A stretch of 64,000 nt of DNA from Psychrobacillus sp. FSL K6-2836 (lineage in GTDB: Bacteria > Bacillota > Bacilli > Bacillales_A > Planococcaceae). The notes under the pieces are model-generated. The model saw only the letters and a program-made list of their open reading frames with translations, did no database searches and was not told the DNA's origin. Location: the NCBI RefSeq assembly GCF_038003085.1, contig NZ_JBBOOM010000001.1, positions 2,108,001 to 2,172,000 of the forward strand. The letters are read 5' to 3'. The position numbers were made by a program, and so were the translations under genes. Positions 1-10,910 of the stretch are shown here, piece by piece; positions within the stretch are counted from its first letter, which is position 1; each line of letters begins with the position of its first letter.

Positions 1-128
1 TTGTTTTGCTGGCATCATCATTAAATGATGTCAAAATTGTTTTGCTTATCATTCTAACAAGTTAGTTGATAAGCTGTATGTCTTAACGTTTTGCATGTTC
101 AGTTTTCAATGTTCAGTTCGTCATGTCG
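1..128 (-). other. rRNA operon leader (16S gene off-window to the left)
   Basis: The first 115 bases match 59351-59465, the region immediately upstream of the 16S gene in this window, with one mismatch (position 66). By that alignment position 1 lies about 21 bases upstream of the 5' end of another 16S gene on the minus strand, just outside the left edge. B. subtilis also has rRNA operons beyond lysS, so the arrangement is expected. Confidence 0.88.
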
Positions 129-144
129 TTTTGGCGACTTTAAT

Positions 145-173
145 ATCATATCAAATCTCGATATCATTGTCAA
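145..173 (-). promoter_or_regulatory. rRNA promoter, proximal (sigma-A)
   Basis: Reading leftward, TTGACA (168-173) and TATGAT (145-150) are separated by 17 bases. This near-consensus sigma-A promoter sits directly upstream of the rRNA leader and should drive the off-window rRNA operon. Confidence 0.8.
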
Positions 174-229
174 CAACTTTTTTTAATTTGTTTTTCGTGT
201 AAGTCACTAATGAAAATGACAACTTGATA

Positions 230-258
230 ACTATACCACCTGTAAATAGTTATGGCAA
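230..258 (-). promoter_or_regulatory. rRNA promoter, distal (sigma-A)
   Basis: TTGCCA (253-258) and TATAGT (230-235) with a 17-base spacer form a second leftward promoter 85 bases upstream of the first. Tandem promoters are normal for Bacillus rRNA operons. Confidence 0.65.
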
Positions 259-325
259 GTAGTTTTATAAACTTTTCTTTAAAAACTTTTATATATATTT
301 CACCTACAATATATAGTGCAAATAT

Positions 326-361
326 AAAAAGTGAGCCACTACCAATAGTAGTAACTCACAA
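326..361 (-). terminator. Terminator after lysS
   Basis: A 12-pair stem including two G-U pairs (arms 331-342 and 349-360 approximately) is followed leftward by a T-run. It ends the lysS transcript before the rRNA promoters. Confidence 0.75.
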
Positions 362-367
362 TCCAAC

Positions 368-1891
<1,524 letters not shown>

Positions 1892-1911
1892 TTACATTTC
1901 ACGTTGCATTT

Positions 1912-1940
1912 ATTGTACACAATTTCTGCGTTCTAATCAT
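1912..1940 (-). promoter_or_regulatory. Candidate lysS promoter
   Basis: ATGATT (1935-1940) and TACAAT (1912-1917) are 17 bases apart on the minus strand, between the dusB terminator and the lysS ribosome-binding site. The -35 box is poor, so this is tentative. Confidence 0.4.
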
Positions 1941-1992
1941 CTTTTTCTAATAGAAGAAAACTTTTTCTATTATTCTGTTTTTGAATCAAAAC

Positions 1993-2026
1993 GAAAAAAG
2001 CTGCCACCTATAGTGACAGCCCTTTG
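1993..2026 (-). terminator. Terminator after dusB
   Basis: A GC-containing stem (arms about 2001-2009 and 2014-2021) is followed leftward by a run of six T. It closes the folate/dusB operon. Confidence 0.8.
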
Positions 2027-2034
2027 TTTTACGA

Positions 2035-3063
2035 TTAGATCACGATAGATTTTACTTCTTCATATTCTTTAGAAGATTCTTCAGCAAAGTAACACAAATA
2101 GTCTCTTAACTCTTTTGCAGATTCTGTTTGGTTAATCTTGTTTCTTGCTGTTCCATTTCCGCGAATACCTTTTAAGTACCAAGATGCATGTTTGCGCATT
2201 TCTCTAACTGCAATATTTTCACCTTTTAAAGCCACTAAGCGATCAAAGTGAAGTAAGCATATGTCCATCTTTTCTTGTACTGTAGGTTCTGGTTTTAGCT
2301 GACCAGATTCCAAGTACTCTACCGTACGATAAATCATCCATGGATCACCAAGTGCTGCGCGACCAATCATCACTGCATCTACGCCTGTTTCATCTAGCAT
2401 ACGTTTTGCATCTTGAGGTGTATTTACGTCACCATTTCCGATAACAGGAATATTCACTGCCTCTTTCACTTGACGTATTAAATCCCAATTTGCATGCCCT
2501 TCATACATTTGAACACGTGTACGACCATGTACAGCTACCGCTGATCCACCAGCACGCTCGATTGCTTGCGCGTTTTCCACCATATAAAGATGTTCTTCAT
2601 CCCAACCAGTACGCATTTTAACACTAACAGGCTTTTTAACGTTATCCACTACTGCCGCTACCATTTCATAGATCTTGTTAGGATCCAAAAGCATTCTAGC
2701 CCCTGCTTCACATTTAATGATTTTGTTTACGGGGCAGCCCATGTTGATATCAATGATATCCGCTGACGTATGTTGGTCAACATATTTAGCTGCCTCTACA
2801 AGTGTTTCTTTTTCTCCACCGAAAATTTGTAGTGACAGTGGATTTTCACGCTCGTCGATATAAAGCATACTCAACGTTTTTTCGTTTTTCTGTACAATCC
2901 CTTTATCCGAGATCATCTCCGCATATACTAAGCCTGCTCCGAATTCTTTTACTGTCAATCGAAATGCAGAGTTACAAATACCAGCCATTGGCGCTAACAC
3001 TACTCGGTTATCCATCACATGATTGCCTATTTTAAATGGTTTTGTTGATGTATTTGCCATCAT
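2035..3063 (-). CDS. dusB: tRNA-dihydrouridine synthase (DusB family)
   Basis: FMN enzyme that reduces specific uridines of tRNA to dihydrouridine. The 342-residue protein has the Dus TIM barrel: APMAG near the N-terminus, and the catalytic cysteine in NMGCPVNK near residue 110. The FMN-binding segment GNGDVNTP and IGRAALGDPW follow. Its start overlaps the yazB stop by one base (TAATG), indicating translational coupling. It ends the pab/fol operon in the same order as B. subtilis yacF. A second ATG follows immediately, so the start may be 3060. The family call is firm; which uridine is modified cannot be read from sequence. Confidence 0.94.
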   Translation of the reverse strand: MMANTSTKPFKIGNHVMDNRVVLAPMAGICNSAFRLTVKEFGAGLVYAEMISDKGIVQKNEKTLSMLYIDERENPLSLQIFGGEKETLVEAAKYVDQHTSADIIDINMGCPVNKIIKCEAGARMLLDPNKIYEMVAAVVDNVKKPVSVKMRTGWDEEHLYMVENAQAIERAGGSAVAVHGRTRVQMYEGHANWDLIRQVKEAVNIPVIGNGDVNTPQDAKRMLDETGVDAVMIGRAALGDPWMIYRTVEYLESGQLKPEPTVQEKMDICLLHFDRLVALKGENIAVREMRKHASWYLKGIRGNGTARNKINQTESAKELRDYLCYFAEESSKEYEEVKSIVI

Positions 3064-3281
3064 TATTCACCTTCTTCTTTTTCTCCTTTTAATTCTTCTA
3101 CTTGTATATGAAGTATAGAGGCAATTTTTTCTAATTGCTCATCACTCGGTACTCGTTTACCTTGCTCTATTTGACCGAGTATAGACACAGACATATCCAT
3201 TTCTTTTGCAAGTTCAACTTGCTTTACCATCTTTAACCTGCGAAATGCACGAATGCGCCGACCCCATCGAATGTTTTCCAT
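3063..3281 (-). CDS. yazB: Small Xre-type helix-turn-helix protein (YazB)
   Basis: 72-residue protein that is almost entirely one Xre/Cro helix-turn-helix (residues about 8-65). The recognition-helix region is around MSVSILGQIEQGKR, and a short acidic tail follows. The family binds DNA, but no target is known to me. The first 49 bases overlap the 3' end of folK in another frame and the stop overlaps the dusB start, so it is embedded in the folate operon as in B. subtilis. A later start would cut into the first helix, so the overlap is probably real. Function beyond DNA binding is unknown. Confidence 0.8.
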   Translation of the reverse strand: MENIRWGRRIRAFRRLKMVKQVELAKEMDMSVSILGQIEQGKRVPSDEQLEKIASILHIQVEELKGEKEEGE

Positions 3282-3754
3282 AAATGGACGCCTTCTTTCT
3301 GAACATGCGCTACATCTGCTATTAACTGCTTAGATTGTGGATCTACTAAATTTGCTTGTAATTCCACAAGTGGTATAAGCACGAAGCCTCTTTCCATCAT
3401 CCTAGGATGTGGGATAGTAAGATCTTCTGTTTTCACATTCTCTTCATTATACAACAAAATGTCAAGGTCTACGGTTCGTGGCCCCCAACGAATATCTCTC
3501 TTGCGACCTAACTTCGCCTCAATTTCATTGCATTTTTTCAATATTTCATGCGGTGTCAATAAAGTTTTGATCTCCACCACCATATTCAAAAATGCTGCTT
3601 GATCCTCATATCCCACTGGATCTGTTTCATAAACCGAAGACATATTTGCCACATTCACATGTTCAATCTGTTGTAGTAAATCTACCGCCTGCTGAAGATA
3701 TTCAAGACGATTTCCTATATTAGAACCTAGTGATATAAAAGCAATGTTCATCAT
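3233..3754 (-). CDS. folK: HPPK (6-hydroxymethyl-dihydropterin pyrophosphokinase)
   Basis: Transfers pyrophosphate from ATP to 6-hydroxymethyl-7,8-dihydropterin, giving the substrate of FolP. The 173-residue protein starts with the family's ISLGSNIGNR and carries the signature RWGPRTVDLDILLY followed by IPHPRMMERGFVL. The start overlaps the folB stop (ATGA) and the end overlaps yazB by 49 bases, consistent with a tightly coupled operon. Length agrees with Bacillus FolK (about 167). A second ATG directly after the first gives 3751 as an alternative start. Confidence 0.96.
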   Translation of the reverse strand: MMNIAFISLGSNIGNRLEYLQQAVDLLQQIEHVNVANMSSVYETDPVGYEDQAAFLNMVVEIKTLLTPHEILKKCNEIEAKLGRKRDIRWGPRTVDLDILLYNEENVKTEDLTIPHPRMMERGFVLIPLVELQANLVDPQSKQLIADVAHVQKEGVHLWKTFDGVGAFVHFAG

Positions 3755-4116
3755 AGTGCGCCTCTAGTGATATCGACGGCTACAGAAGCATAGTGTCCGA
3801 CAATCGGCGGGTTCGGTTTCACCAATTGTATACGGCAGCCACTAACCTTTGCTGCATATGTATGCAAGATAGACGAAGCAATTTTTTCCGCAACTGCTTC
3901 TATTAATAAATATGGTTTACCTTCTACTATTTCTTTGCATAATTCAAAAACCTCTGCGTAATTTACAGTTTCCTCTAAATTATCGGTTTCACCAGCTCTT
4001 TTTAAATCACACGCTAAGGTGATGGTCACCCGAAAAATTTGACCTAGCTTCGTTTCCTCTGGTAACGCTCCGTGAAATCCGTAAAATTCTAAATCATTCA
4101 AATGTATATAATCCAT
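3751..4116 (-). CDS. folB: Dihydroneopterin aldolase
   Basis: Converts 7,8-dihydroneopterin to 6-hydroxymethyl-dihydropterin and glycolaldehyde, just before FolK in folate synthesis. The 121-residue protein has the typical start (LNDLEFYGFHGALPEE), the NYAEVFEL segment and the conserved C-terminal lysine region VKPNPPI. It lies five bases after folP, with a GAGG motif nine bases before the ATG, and overlaps folK by four bases. Confidence 0.95.
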   Translation of the reverse strand: MDYIHLNDLEFYGFHGALPEETKLGQIFRVTITLACDLKRAGETDNLEETVNYAEVFELCKEIVEGKPYLLIEAVAEKIASSILHTYAAKVSGCRIQLVKPNPPIVGHYASVAVDITRGAL

Positions 4117-4121
4117 TTAGA

Positions 4122-4982
4122 TTAAGCCTCACTTTCTGTATAGTGCACTTTTCCAGTCAACACATCCATCATTTTTGTCATACGAGTCATTTCTTTTACA
4201 TCATGTACGCGTACCATATGACATCCAACCTGAACACCATAACAAACTGTTGCTCCAGTTCCTTCCATCCGTTCATCGACTGGAAGATTCAGTACATTTC
4301 CGATTAATCGTTTGCGCGATGTTGCCAGTAGCACAGGGTAGCCCATCTCGACTAATTCATTTAAATGCTGCATCATCAATATATTTTGTGTTGTTGATTT
4401 GGCAAAGCCAATTCCCGGGTCAAGCCATATATGCTCATCTGGAACTCCAGCAGCTTTCGTTATTCGGATACTCTCTACTAGATCTTGTTTCGCATTAGAC
4501 CAGAAATCTGTATACTCTTCATTGTCCCTATTGTGCATCAATATTATCGGAACGCCATACTCTGCTGCAACTTTTGCTATTTCAGGGTCTCTCTTCGCTC
4601 CCCAAATATCATTTATCACATGTGCACCTGCGATTATCGCAGCTTTTGCAACTGCTGACTTATATGTATCAATGGAGATTACTGCATTTACCTCTGCACT
4701 TATTGCTTTAATGACAGGTACAACACGGGCGATTTCCTCTTCATCTGTGATAAGTGTATAGCCAGGTCTAGTAGACTCGCCGCCGATATCTATAATTTTC
4801 GCACCATCCGCTACCATTTGCTTTGCTCTTGTAACAGCTGCTTCTATATCATTAAACTTACCACCGTCCGAAAAAGAATCTGGAGTAACATTCAGTATGC
4901 CCATTACAATTGTTTCCTTATCGAAGTTTAATGTAACTCCACCTGCATCAAATCTGCCACTATTATTATGTAAATTCATCAT
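4122..4982 (-). CDS. folP: Dihydropteroate synthase
   Basis: Condenses hydroxymethyl-dihydropterin pyrophosphate with p-aminobenzoate; it is the sulfonamide target. The 286-residue TIM barrel shows MGILNVTPDSFSDGG near residue 28, GGESTRPG near residue 64, the DINDIWG-like segment and a C-terminal RVHDV motif. The start overlaps the pabC stop (ATGA), joining pABA synthesis directly to its use. Two adjacent ATG codons leave the start ambiguous by three bases. The usual FolP motifs appear intact. Confidence 0.97.
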   Translation of the reverse strand: MMNLHNNSGRFDAGGVTLNFDKETIVMGILNVTPDSFSDGGKFNDIEAAVTRAKQMVADGAKIIDIGGESTRPGYTLITDEEEIARVVPVIKAISAEVNAVISIDTYKSAVAKAAIIAGAHVINDIWGAKRDPEIAKVAAEYGVPIILMHNRDNEEYTDFWSNAKQDLVESIRITKAAGVPDEHIWLDPGIGFAKSTTQNILMMQHLNELVEMGYPVLLATSRKRLIGNVLNLPVDERMEGTGATVCYGVQVGCHMVRVHDVKEMTRMTKMMDVLTGKVHYTESEA

Positions 4983-5818
4983 TCAACCCTTTCTGATTGT
5001 ATGCATCTTGTATAGGCTTCGTGTAACGCCTTATAAACAGCTCCAGTGTTACCCAAAAACCGAATTTCCTCTATTTGCTTAATCGGAATGATTTCTTGTA
5101 TTGCATTTGTAATGAAAACCTCATCTGCCTTTTCTAATACTTCTTTCGTAAAGAAACCTTCTTCTATTTCAAACAAAGAACAGTTCATCATCCACTCTCG
5201 AGTTGTACCGGCTAAAATACCTGTTTCCAAAGATGGAGTATATACTTTTCCATTAGTCGACCAGAAGATATTCGAAGTTATCCCCTCCGCTACAAATCCT
5301 TCCGCCGTTAGGAAGACCCCTTCACAAGAAGCAAGCGACTCTACTTCAAATCTAGCGTGTACGTTATTGGCATAGTGGTGCGATTTATGACGTATACCAC
5401 TTTCTGGAGTATTTCTTATTGTATCTAGCCAGACCGCAGTTTTTTCTGTTCCTCTAGGTGCTAAATTTAATGCCTTCCGATATAAAATAACAGTCGGCTT
5501 CTTATAATGCGAAGGTTGTAGACCAATATCATGTACGCCAGCCGAAATATTCAAACGAAAATAGCCATCCTCCCTATTATTCGCTTCTGTAAGTGCTTCT
5601 ACCGCAGATAATATCTCTTGCTCTTCATAAGGCATTGTTATTCGAAAATCCTCAAGTGCCCGACACAACCTATTCCAGTGAGCATCCCATAAAAAAACTT
5701 GCCCACTATATGTCCGGAATGTTTCAAAAAAACCAAGTCCATATAAAAAACCATGGTCATATGCAGAGACCACTAAATCTTCTGCGCGGTATAGCCTTCC
5801 ATCCTTCCAAGCATCCAT
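4979..5818 (-). CDS. pabC: Aminodeoxychorismate lyase
   Basis: PLP fold-type IV enzyme that splits 4-amino-4-deoxychorismate into p-aminobenzoate and pyruvate. The 279-residue protein begins with the AEDLVVSAYDHGFLYGLGFFE region typical of the family. A lysine in RHKSHHYANN near residue 140 is the expected Schiff-base residue, and EGITSNIFW follows. It starts immediately after the pabA stop, with AGGAGAG ahead of the ATG. The related D-amino-acid and branched-chain aminotransferases are alternatives on sequence alone, but the pab context decides the call. Confidence 0.93.
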   Translation of the reverse strand: MDAWKDGRLYRAEDLVVSAYDHGFLYGLGFFETFRTYSGQVFLWDAHWNRLCRALEDFRITMPYEEQEILSAVEALTEANNREDGYFRLNISAGVHDIGLQPSHYKKPTVILYRKALNLAPRGTEKTAVWLDTIRNTPESGIRHKSHHYANNVHARFEVESLASCEGVFLTAEGFVAEGITSNIFWSTNGKVYTPSLETGILAGTTREWMMNCSLFEIEEGFFTKEVLEKADEVFITNAIQEIIPIKQIEEIRFLGNTGAVYKALHEAYTRCIQSERVE

Positions 5819-6409
5819 TTATCTGCTCTCCTTGGCAGTTAAACTATAAGTTTCAACAAAATTACGGATGATCTTTTTCCCTTCCTCCGTCATAATTGAC
5901 TCTGGATGGTATTGAACACCCTCTACTGCATATTTTTTATGGCGAAGTCCCATAATTTCTCCTTCTTCTGTCCAAGCTGTTATCTCCAAACATCTTGGTA
6001 ACGATTCTCTCTCTACAAGTAAAGAATGATATCTGGTGGCCCGAAAAGGATTTGGCATATCGGCATTTACACCTTCGCTATTATGGAAAACAGGGGACAC
6101 TTTCCCATGCATTAATCTATCTGCACGGATAACCTTTCCACCAAATGCTTGTCCAATAGCCTGATGACCTAAACAAACACCCAATATGGGGATTTTTCCT
6201 GCAAAATGGTTGATTACCTCTAAACTAATACCAGCTTCATTTGGTGTACATGGTCCTGGCGACACAACGATGACTTGAGGATTTATCGCTTGAATAGCCT
6301 CTATGGTTAGTTCGTCATTACGAACCACCTTCACTTCGATTCCTAACTCTCCAATATATTGAACGAGATTGTACGTAAACGAATCGTAGTTATCAATCAT
6401 TAAAATCAT
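5819..6409 (-). CDS. pabA: Glutamine amidotransferase of aminodeoxychorismate/anthranilate synthase
   Basis: Supplies ammonia from glutamine to PabB. The 196-residue class I amidotransferase has the nucleophile cysteine in [11 protein letters not shown] (near residue 79) and the His/Glu pair in [13 protein letters not shown]. It starts within the pabB stop (ATGA overlap). In Bacillus this subunit also serves tryptophan synthesis; no trp genes lie here, so a dual role is possible but not shown by this sequence. Confidence 0.95.
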   Translation of the reverse strand: MILMIDNYDSFTYNLVQYIGELGIEVKVVRNDELTIEAIQAINPQVIVVSPGPCTPNEAGISLEVINHFAGKIPILGVCLGHQAIGQAFGGKVIRADRLMHGKVSPVFHNSEGVNADMPNPFRATRYHSLLVERESLPRCLEITAWTEEGEIMGLRHKKYAVEGVQYHPESIMTEEGKKIIRNFVETYSLTAKESR

Positions 6410-7818
6410 TTATGCCCTCCTTCTGCCATAGCTTTCGCCTGCCATACTGCTTTTGCTTTATTTAAAGATTCCGCGTATTCCGCACTTGGTACCGAGTCAA
6501 TGACGATACCAGCTCCCGCTTGAATATGAGCCATCCCATCTTGAATAAACGCGGTTCGGATTACAATATTAAATTCTAAATCACCTGAAAACCCTAACCA
6601 ACCAATTGATCCTGTATATAACCCTCTACGAACTGGCTCTAGCTCTTCAATTATTTCCATTGTTCGAATTTTAGGTGCACCAGTAATGGTACCTCCAGGG
6701 AACATTGCTCGGATAATCTCTGCATTAGATGTTCCAGATCGAAGCGTCCCCTTTACATTAGAAACAATATGCATCACGTGGGAATATCTTTCTATGACCA
6801 TGAACTCATCCACTTCTACTGTTCCATAGGATGAAACGCGACCAAGATCATTTCGCTCTAAGTCGACAAGCATGACATGCTCCGCCCTCTCTTTTTCGTT
6901 TTCGATCAGTTCATTTGCTAGTGTTATATCTTCCTCATCATTTTTTCCACGTGGTCTTGTCCCAGCTATTGGTCTCGTAGATAATTCAGTTCCCTTTTTC
7001 TTTACTAATAACTCGGGTGATCCAGAGACAACCGAAAATTCCGGTGCTTGTATATATACCATATAAGGGGAAGGATTGAATGCACGTAGCGCCTCATACA
7101 TCGCAATTGGACTTACTTTCAATTGCTTTGATTGCCTAACAGATAAATTAACCTGGAAGACATCACCTTGAGCTATATATTGTTGAATTTTCAGTACTGC
7201 TGCTTCAAATTCACTTGAACTCACCGATACATGCAATTCAGCAGGGTCTTCAGCCATTTCCATTGCAGAGCCAGGATGGAATATTCTTAAATCCATGCCC
7301 TTTTCAGCAGCTTCCATATATTTTTGCTCAAGTTCCACTAAATCCACATTACAAGTAGATAACTTCATTAATGTGACTATTTCTGTTTCTATATCTAACA
7401 CTGCCCAGTAATCGTATATATGGAAGTAGATATCTGGTATATGTAAATCATCATCAGCTAGATTCGGTAAAACTTCTATTTTTCTTGCATAATCATAGCT
7501 AATAAAACCAATTGCCCCTCCTTGAAAGTCAGGTAAACCCTGCTGAAAAGGTAATGTATATTCAGAAATCAGTTTTTCTAACTCCTCAAGCGCTTCTCCT
7601 GCACGAACCTCTTGCTCTCCGCTACTCCAATGAATTTGCAAGCCATTTTCTACTGATTTTGTGACAGCTATTGGATTCCATGCTGCAACAGATAAATGAC
7701 CACCTCTGCCACTCTCCAAAAATATATTATATGCTTCTTCCTTAGTTAACGTTTTATATGCATAGAAAAAAGCTTCCTTCGACATATGAAAAGTATGTGT
7801 TTCCAGTTTGATATTCAC
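6406..7818 (-). CDS. pabB: Aminodeoxychorismate synthase component I
   Basis: Aminates chorismate to 4-amino-4-deoxychorismate together with PabA. The 470-residue chorismate-binding enzyme carries [23 protein letters not shown] and [12 protein letters not shown] in order, ending with FNIVIRT and the GAGIVIDS segment. The GAPK lysine and RNDLGR are characteristic of the PabB/TrpE fold. The start codon is GTG with a GGGGG ribosome-binding site about ten bases upstream. First gene of the folate operon. Confidence 0.95.
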   Translation of the reverse strand: MNIKLETHTFHMSKEAFFYAYKTLTKEEAYNIFLESGRGGHLSVAAWNPIAVTKSVENGLQIHWSSGEQEVRAGEALEELEKLISEYTLPFQQGLPDFQGGAIGFISYDYARKIEVLPNLADDDLHIPDIYFHIYDYWAVLDIETEIVTLMKLSTCNVDLVELEQKYMEAAEKGMDLRIFHPGSAMEMAEDPAELHVSVSSSEFEAAVLKIQQYIAQGDVFQVNLSVRQSKQLKVSPIAMYEALRAFNPSPYMVYIQAPEFSVVSGSPELLVKKKGTELSTRPIAGTRPRGKNDEEDITLANELIENEKERAEHVMLVDLERNDLGRVSSYGTVEVDEFMVIERYSHVMHIVSNVKGTLRSGTSNAEIIRAMFPGGTITGAPKIRTMEIIEELEPVRRGLYTGSIGWLGFSGDLEFNIVIRTAFIQDGMAHIQAGAGIVIDSVPSAEYAESLNKAKAVWQAKAMAEGGHK

Positions 7819-7923
7819 TTTCTCAAATCCCCCTAAAAACGATTTGACTTCATCTTAACTTGAAACTACTACTTTTCGCCACTAGAAAAAATGCAGAAAC
7901 TATTTATCAAATAGATTTACAGA

Positions 7924-7956
7924 GAAAAAAGAGGAAGCATTAGCTGCTCCCTCCTT
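7924..7956 (-). terminator. Terminator after cysK
   Basis: A nine-pair stem (arms 7931-7939 and about 7945-7953, with one G-U pair) is followed leftward by six A/T-rich bases including a T-run. It separates cysK from pabB. Confidence 0.75.
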
Positions 7957-7978
7957 CACATATTCTATTCTTTTTGGA

Positions 7979-8902
7979 TTAATCTTCGAATTGGTATAAA
8001 GGTGTGCTCAAGTAGCGTTCTCCGTTATCTGGAACAATCGCCAATACTTTTTTACCTTTTCCAAGTTTTTTAGCAAGTTGAAGTGCCGCATAAATCGCTG
8101 CTCCTGCAGAAACTCCTCCAAGAATACCCTCTAATTTCGCTACTTCACGGGAAGTTGCATATGCATCATCATTTGATACTTCGATAATGGAGTCGTAGAG
8201 CTTTGTATCTAGAACTTCTGGTATAAATCCTGCACCAATACCTTGAATTTTATGAGGACCCGGTTTACCGCCAGATAAAATATTTGAATCTGTTGGCTCT
8301 ACTGCAGCAATATGAATGTCTGGGAATTTCTCTTTTAACACGCCACCTGCCCCAGTTATTGTTCCACCAGTACCGATACCTGATACAAATCCATCTAATT
8401 GATCGAATGCCTCTACGATTTCTGGACCTGTTGTTAAACGGTGAACTTCTGGATTAGCTTCGTTGTTAAATTGCTGTGGCATAAACCATCCATTTTCGTT
8501 TGCAAGCTCTTCCGCTTTTGCAATAGCACCTTTCATACCATCAGCTCCAGGAGTTAATACAAGATCAGCTCCATATGCGCGAAGTAAGTTTCTGCGCTCT
8601 AGGCTCATAGTGTCTGGCATAACTAATACAGCGTTATATCCTTTTGCCGCTGCGATCATCGCAAGACCAATACCTGTATTACCACTTGTAGGCTCAATAA
8701 TTGTGCCATTTTCCGTTAATTTACCTTCTTTTTCAGCAGCTTGGATCATGGCAAGTGCAATACGATCTTTTACACTACTACCCGGGTTAAAGTATTCAAG
8801 TTTTACATACACTTCTGCATCCTCAGGGTTTCCTACACGGTTTAATTTTACGATTGGTGTTTTTCCGATCAGATCCAATACAGATTGCGCTAACTTCGTC
8901 AT
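7979..8902 (-). CDS. cysK: O-acetylserine (thiol) lyase, cysteine synthase A
   Basis: PLP enzyme that makes cysteine from O-acetylserine and sulfide. The 307-residue protein has the Schiff-base lysine in PGSSVKDR (residue 45), the substrate loop [11 protein letters not shown] and the glycine-rich [10 protein letters not shown]. It lacks a C-terminal CBS domain, as expected for CysK. The frame is open to 8953, but the ATG at 8902 is chosen because it has GGGAGTGGG ahead of it and the longer start would fall inside the promoter's -10 box. A promoter and a small inverted repeat lie upstream. Confidence 0.96.
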   Translation of the reverse strand: MTKLAQSVLDLIGKTPIVKLNRVGNPEDAEVYVKLEYFNPGSSVKDRIALAMIQAAEKEGKLTENGTIIEPTSGNTGIGLAMIAAAKGYNAVLVMPDTMSLERRNLLRAYGADLVLTPGADGMKGAIAKAEELANENGWFMPQQFNNEANPEVHRLTTGPEIVEAFDQLDGFVSGIGTGGTITGAGGVLKEKFPDIHIAAVEPTDSNILSGGKPGPHKIQGIGAGFIPEVLDTKLYDSIIEVSNDDAYATSREVAKLEGILGGVSAGAAIYAALQLAKKLGKGKKVLAIVPDNGERYLSTPLYQFED

Positions 8903-8948
8903 TTTCCCACTCCCAATTCCTACTTGTCTAATAGGTTTTATTTTTTTA

Positions 8949-8978
8949 ATCATACCAATGAATCAGAAGAATTGTCAA
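8949..8978 (-). promoter_or_regulatory. cysK promoter (sigma-A)
   Basis: TTGACA (8973-8978) and TATGAT (8949-8954) with an 18-base spacer lie upstream of cysK. Just downstream (about 8915-8935) is an imperfect inverted repeat with CCTA/TAGG arms, a position suited to a CymR-type operator. The operator identity is a guess. Confidence 0.7.
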
Positions 8979-9056
8979 TAAAATTACATTCAAATATTTC
9001 AAATGTTTCGGCTAGTCATTTCACCCATAGGTAATTGGTTGAAATATAAAAGAATT

Positions 9057-9090
9057 ATACCCTTCCGTTTTGAATTTAACGGAAGGGTAT
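9057..9090 (-). terminator. Terminator after the PpiC-type foldase gene
   Basis: A perfect 13-pair inverted repeat (arms about 9057-9069 and 9078-9090) ends the hslO/foldase transcription unit. The T-run is short, so termination may be partial. Confidence 0.65.
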
Positions 9091-9121
9091 TGGACAAGCT
9101 AATCTTTTATTGCTCTATTAA

Positions 9122-10045
9122 TCATTCACTATAAACCCAGTCTGCATCAAATTCTTTCCAAAAAGCTTCCTGGGTAACTGATTGTGGCAACTGATCAAGT
9201 GCAAGTTCACGACGAATATGGTCTTTTACTTCAGCATATGAAAAGGATTGACCTTCAAATACACTTTCCACCATTAACACGGCAAATCTACCATCACCTA
9301 ATGCAATCGGGTTACTCCATTTACCTTTGTCGGTATTCTGTACTACACTAACCAAAGCTTCATCCACCGATTCATTTCCTTCTGATACGTAACCGATATC
9401 TCCACCAAGACTAGCCGAACTTGCATCGGCCGATCGCTCTCTTGCCAGCCCTTCAAAGGATGAACCATTTTCCAGCTCTTTCACAACTTCGTTTGCTTCA
9501 GCCTTTGTACTTACATAAATGACACTTGTCCGATAAGAGGTGGAAGTATTGTACAGATTTTTGTTATTGTCATAGAATTCTTTGATCGCATCATCTTCAA
9601 TAACAATATCTTTGGCTAATACTTTTTCTAAGATTAAGCGAGAACGAATATCCTTACGCTCTACCTCTTCGTCAAAGGTTTGCAAGGAAGTGCCTTCTTG
9701 GGTAGAACGGATTAAAGCGAGCTCTAAATCCACTTCTGCATCTGTTACTTTAATCTTATACTCTTTAGCCGCCGCTTCCATAACCTCTGCATTCACCATA
9801 TCTAACAATACTTCTTTTCCATAAATCGACTCCATTGAAGCCATCCATTGTTCTTTCGTGATAACTTTGCCCGCTACGGAAGCTACTTCTTCTGAATCAT
9901 TCGTTTTATTTGTATCATTCGGTATTAACCACGCGATGAACCAAAGCAAGTTACCAAGTAGCAGGGCACTCATTACTATTAGTACCGGTTTAGTTTTTAA
10001 ACGTTTTTTAGTTGGAGCATTATCATAATCACGCGTTGATTTCAT
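9122..10045 (-). CDS. yacD: Membrane-anchored PpiC-type peptidyl-prolyl isomerase (YacD-like)
   Basis: Probable extracytoplasmic foldase. A basic N-terminus is followed by one hydrophobic segment (about residues 22-45) and a SurA/PrsA-like chaperone region. A parvulin rotamase domain (about residues 175-270) contains [10 protein letters not shown]. Unlike PrsA there is no lipobox cysteine, so it is predicted to be held by an uncleaved transmembrane helix. The ATG at 10045 overlaps hslO by 17 bases and has GGAG ten bases upstream; the frame extends to 10066 without a better ribosome-binding site. The position between hslO and cysK matches B. subtilis yacD. Substrates are unknown. Confidence 0.88.
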   Translation of the reverse strand: MKSTRDYDNAPTKKRLKTKPVLIVMSALLLGNLLWFIAWLIPNDTNKTNDSEEVASVAGKVITKEQWMASMESIYGKEVLLDMVNAEVMEAAAKEYKIKVTDAEVDLELALIRSTQEGTSLQTFDEEVERKDIRSRLILEKVLAKDIVIEDDAIKEFYDNNKNLYNTSTSYRTSVIYVSTKAEANEVVKELENGSSFEGLARERSADASSASLGGDIGYVSEGNESVDEALVSVVQNTDKGKWSNPIALGDGRFAVLMVESVFEGQSFSYAEVKDHIRRELALDQLPQSVTQEAFWKEFDADWVYSE

Positions 10046-10910
10046 CGATAAATGACTCCAGTTCATCTACTGAATAATTGTATTTCTCCATACAGAAATG
10101 ACAGTGTGCTTCCGCTCCCCCATCCTCTTCGATCATTCCACGAATTTCCTTTTCACCTAGAGTAATAATGGCATTTCCAAATCTTTCTTTGGAGCAATTA
10201 CATTCAAACGATACAGGGGAAGAACCTAAAATTTGTACATTATCTTTGCCTAAAATTTCAAATAGTAATTCTTCAGGAGTTAATCCTCTTTCGATCAACT
10301 TAGAAACAGGTTCCATCTTAGACAAATGTTCTTCAATCACTGTAATCGTTTCATCATCCGTTCCAGGCATTAGTTGGATTATAAACCCTCCCGCAGCTAG
10401 AATAGAGTTGTCTGGATTTACTAAAACTCCAAGTCCAACAGAAGAAGGGACTTGTTCAGAAACAACAAAGTAATAAGTGAAGTCTTCTCCAATTTCACCC
10501 GAAACAATTGGCACTTGTCCAGTAAAAAAGTCTTTCATACCCAAATCTTTTACAACTGTAAGCGTGCCTTCTGTCCCTACAGCGCGACGAACATCTAATT
10601 TTCCGTGCTCATTTAATTCGAAATGGGTTTGAGGATTAGTTACATAACCACGCACTTCCCCTTTTGCATTACTGTCAATAATCATTGGACCAACCGGACC
10701 ATCACCCTCTACTTTTACCGTTATCTTATCTTCGCCTTTTAGCATAGCACCCATCATAAGCGCAGCGGTCATTGACCTTCCAAGTGCAGCGGATGCAGTC
10801 GGCCAAGTACCATGACGTCTTTGTCCTTCTCCTACTGTATCAGTTGTACGAGCAGCAAATGCACGTACACTCCCTTCAAAAGCTAAAGCTCTTACTAAAT
10901 AATCACTCAT
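10029..10910 (-). CDS. hslO: Redox-regulated chaperone Hsp33
   Basis: Cytoplasmic holdase activated by disulfide formation under oxidative stress. The 293-residue protein carries the four zinc-binding redox cysteines as CNC near residue 239 and CHFC near residue 271. The N-terminal substrate-binding domain has GDGPVGPM and GEVRGYV motifs. The start follows the coaX stop directly. Length and cysteine spacing match the family. Confidence 0.96.
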   Translation of the reverse strand: MSDYLVRALAFEGSVRAFAARTTDTVGEGQRRHGTWPTASAALGRSMTAALMMGAMLKGEDKITVKVEGDGPVGPMIIDSNAKGEVRGYVTNPQTHFELNEHGKLDVRRAVGTEGTLTVVKDLGMKDFFTGQVPIVSGEIGEDFTYYFVVSEQVPSSVGLGVLVNPDNSILAAGGFIIQLMPGTDDETITVIEEHLSKMEPVSKLIERGLTPEELLFEILGKDNVQILGSSPVSFECNCSKERFGNAIITLGEKEIRGMIEEDGGAEAHCHFCMEKYNYSVDELESFIDEINA

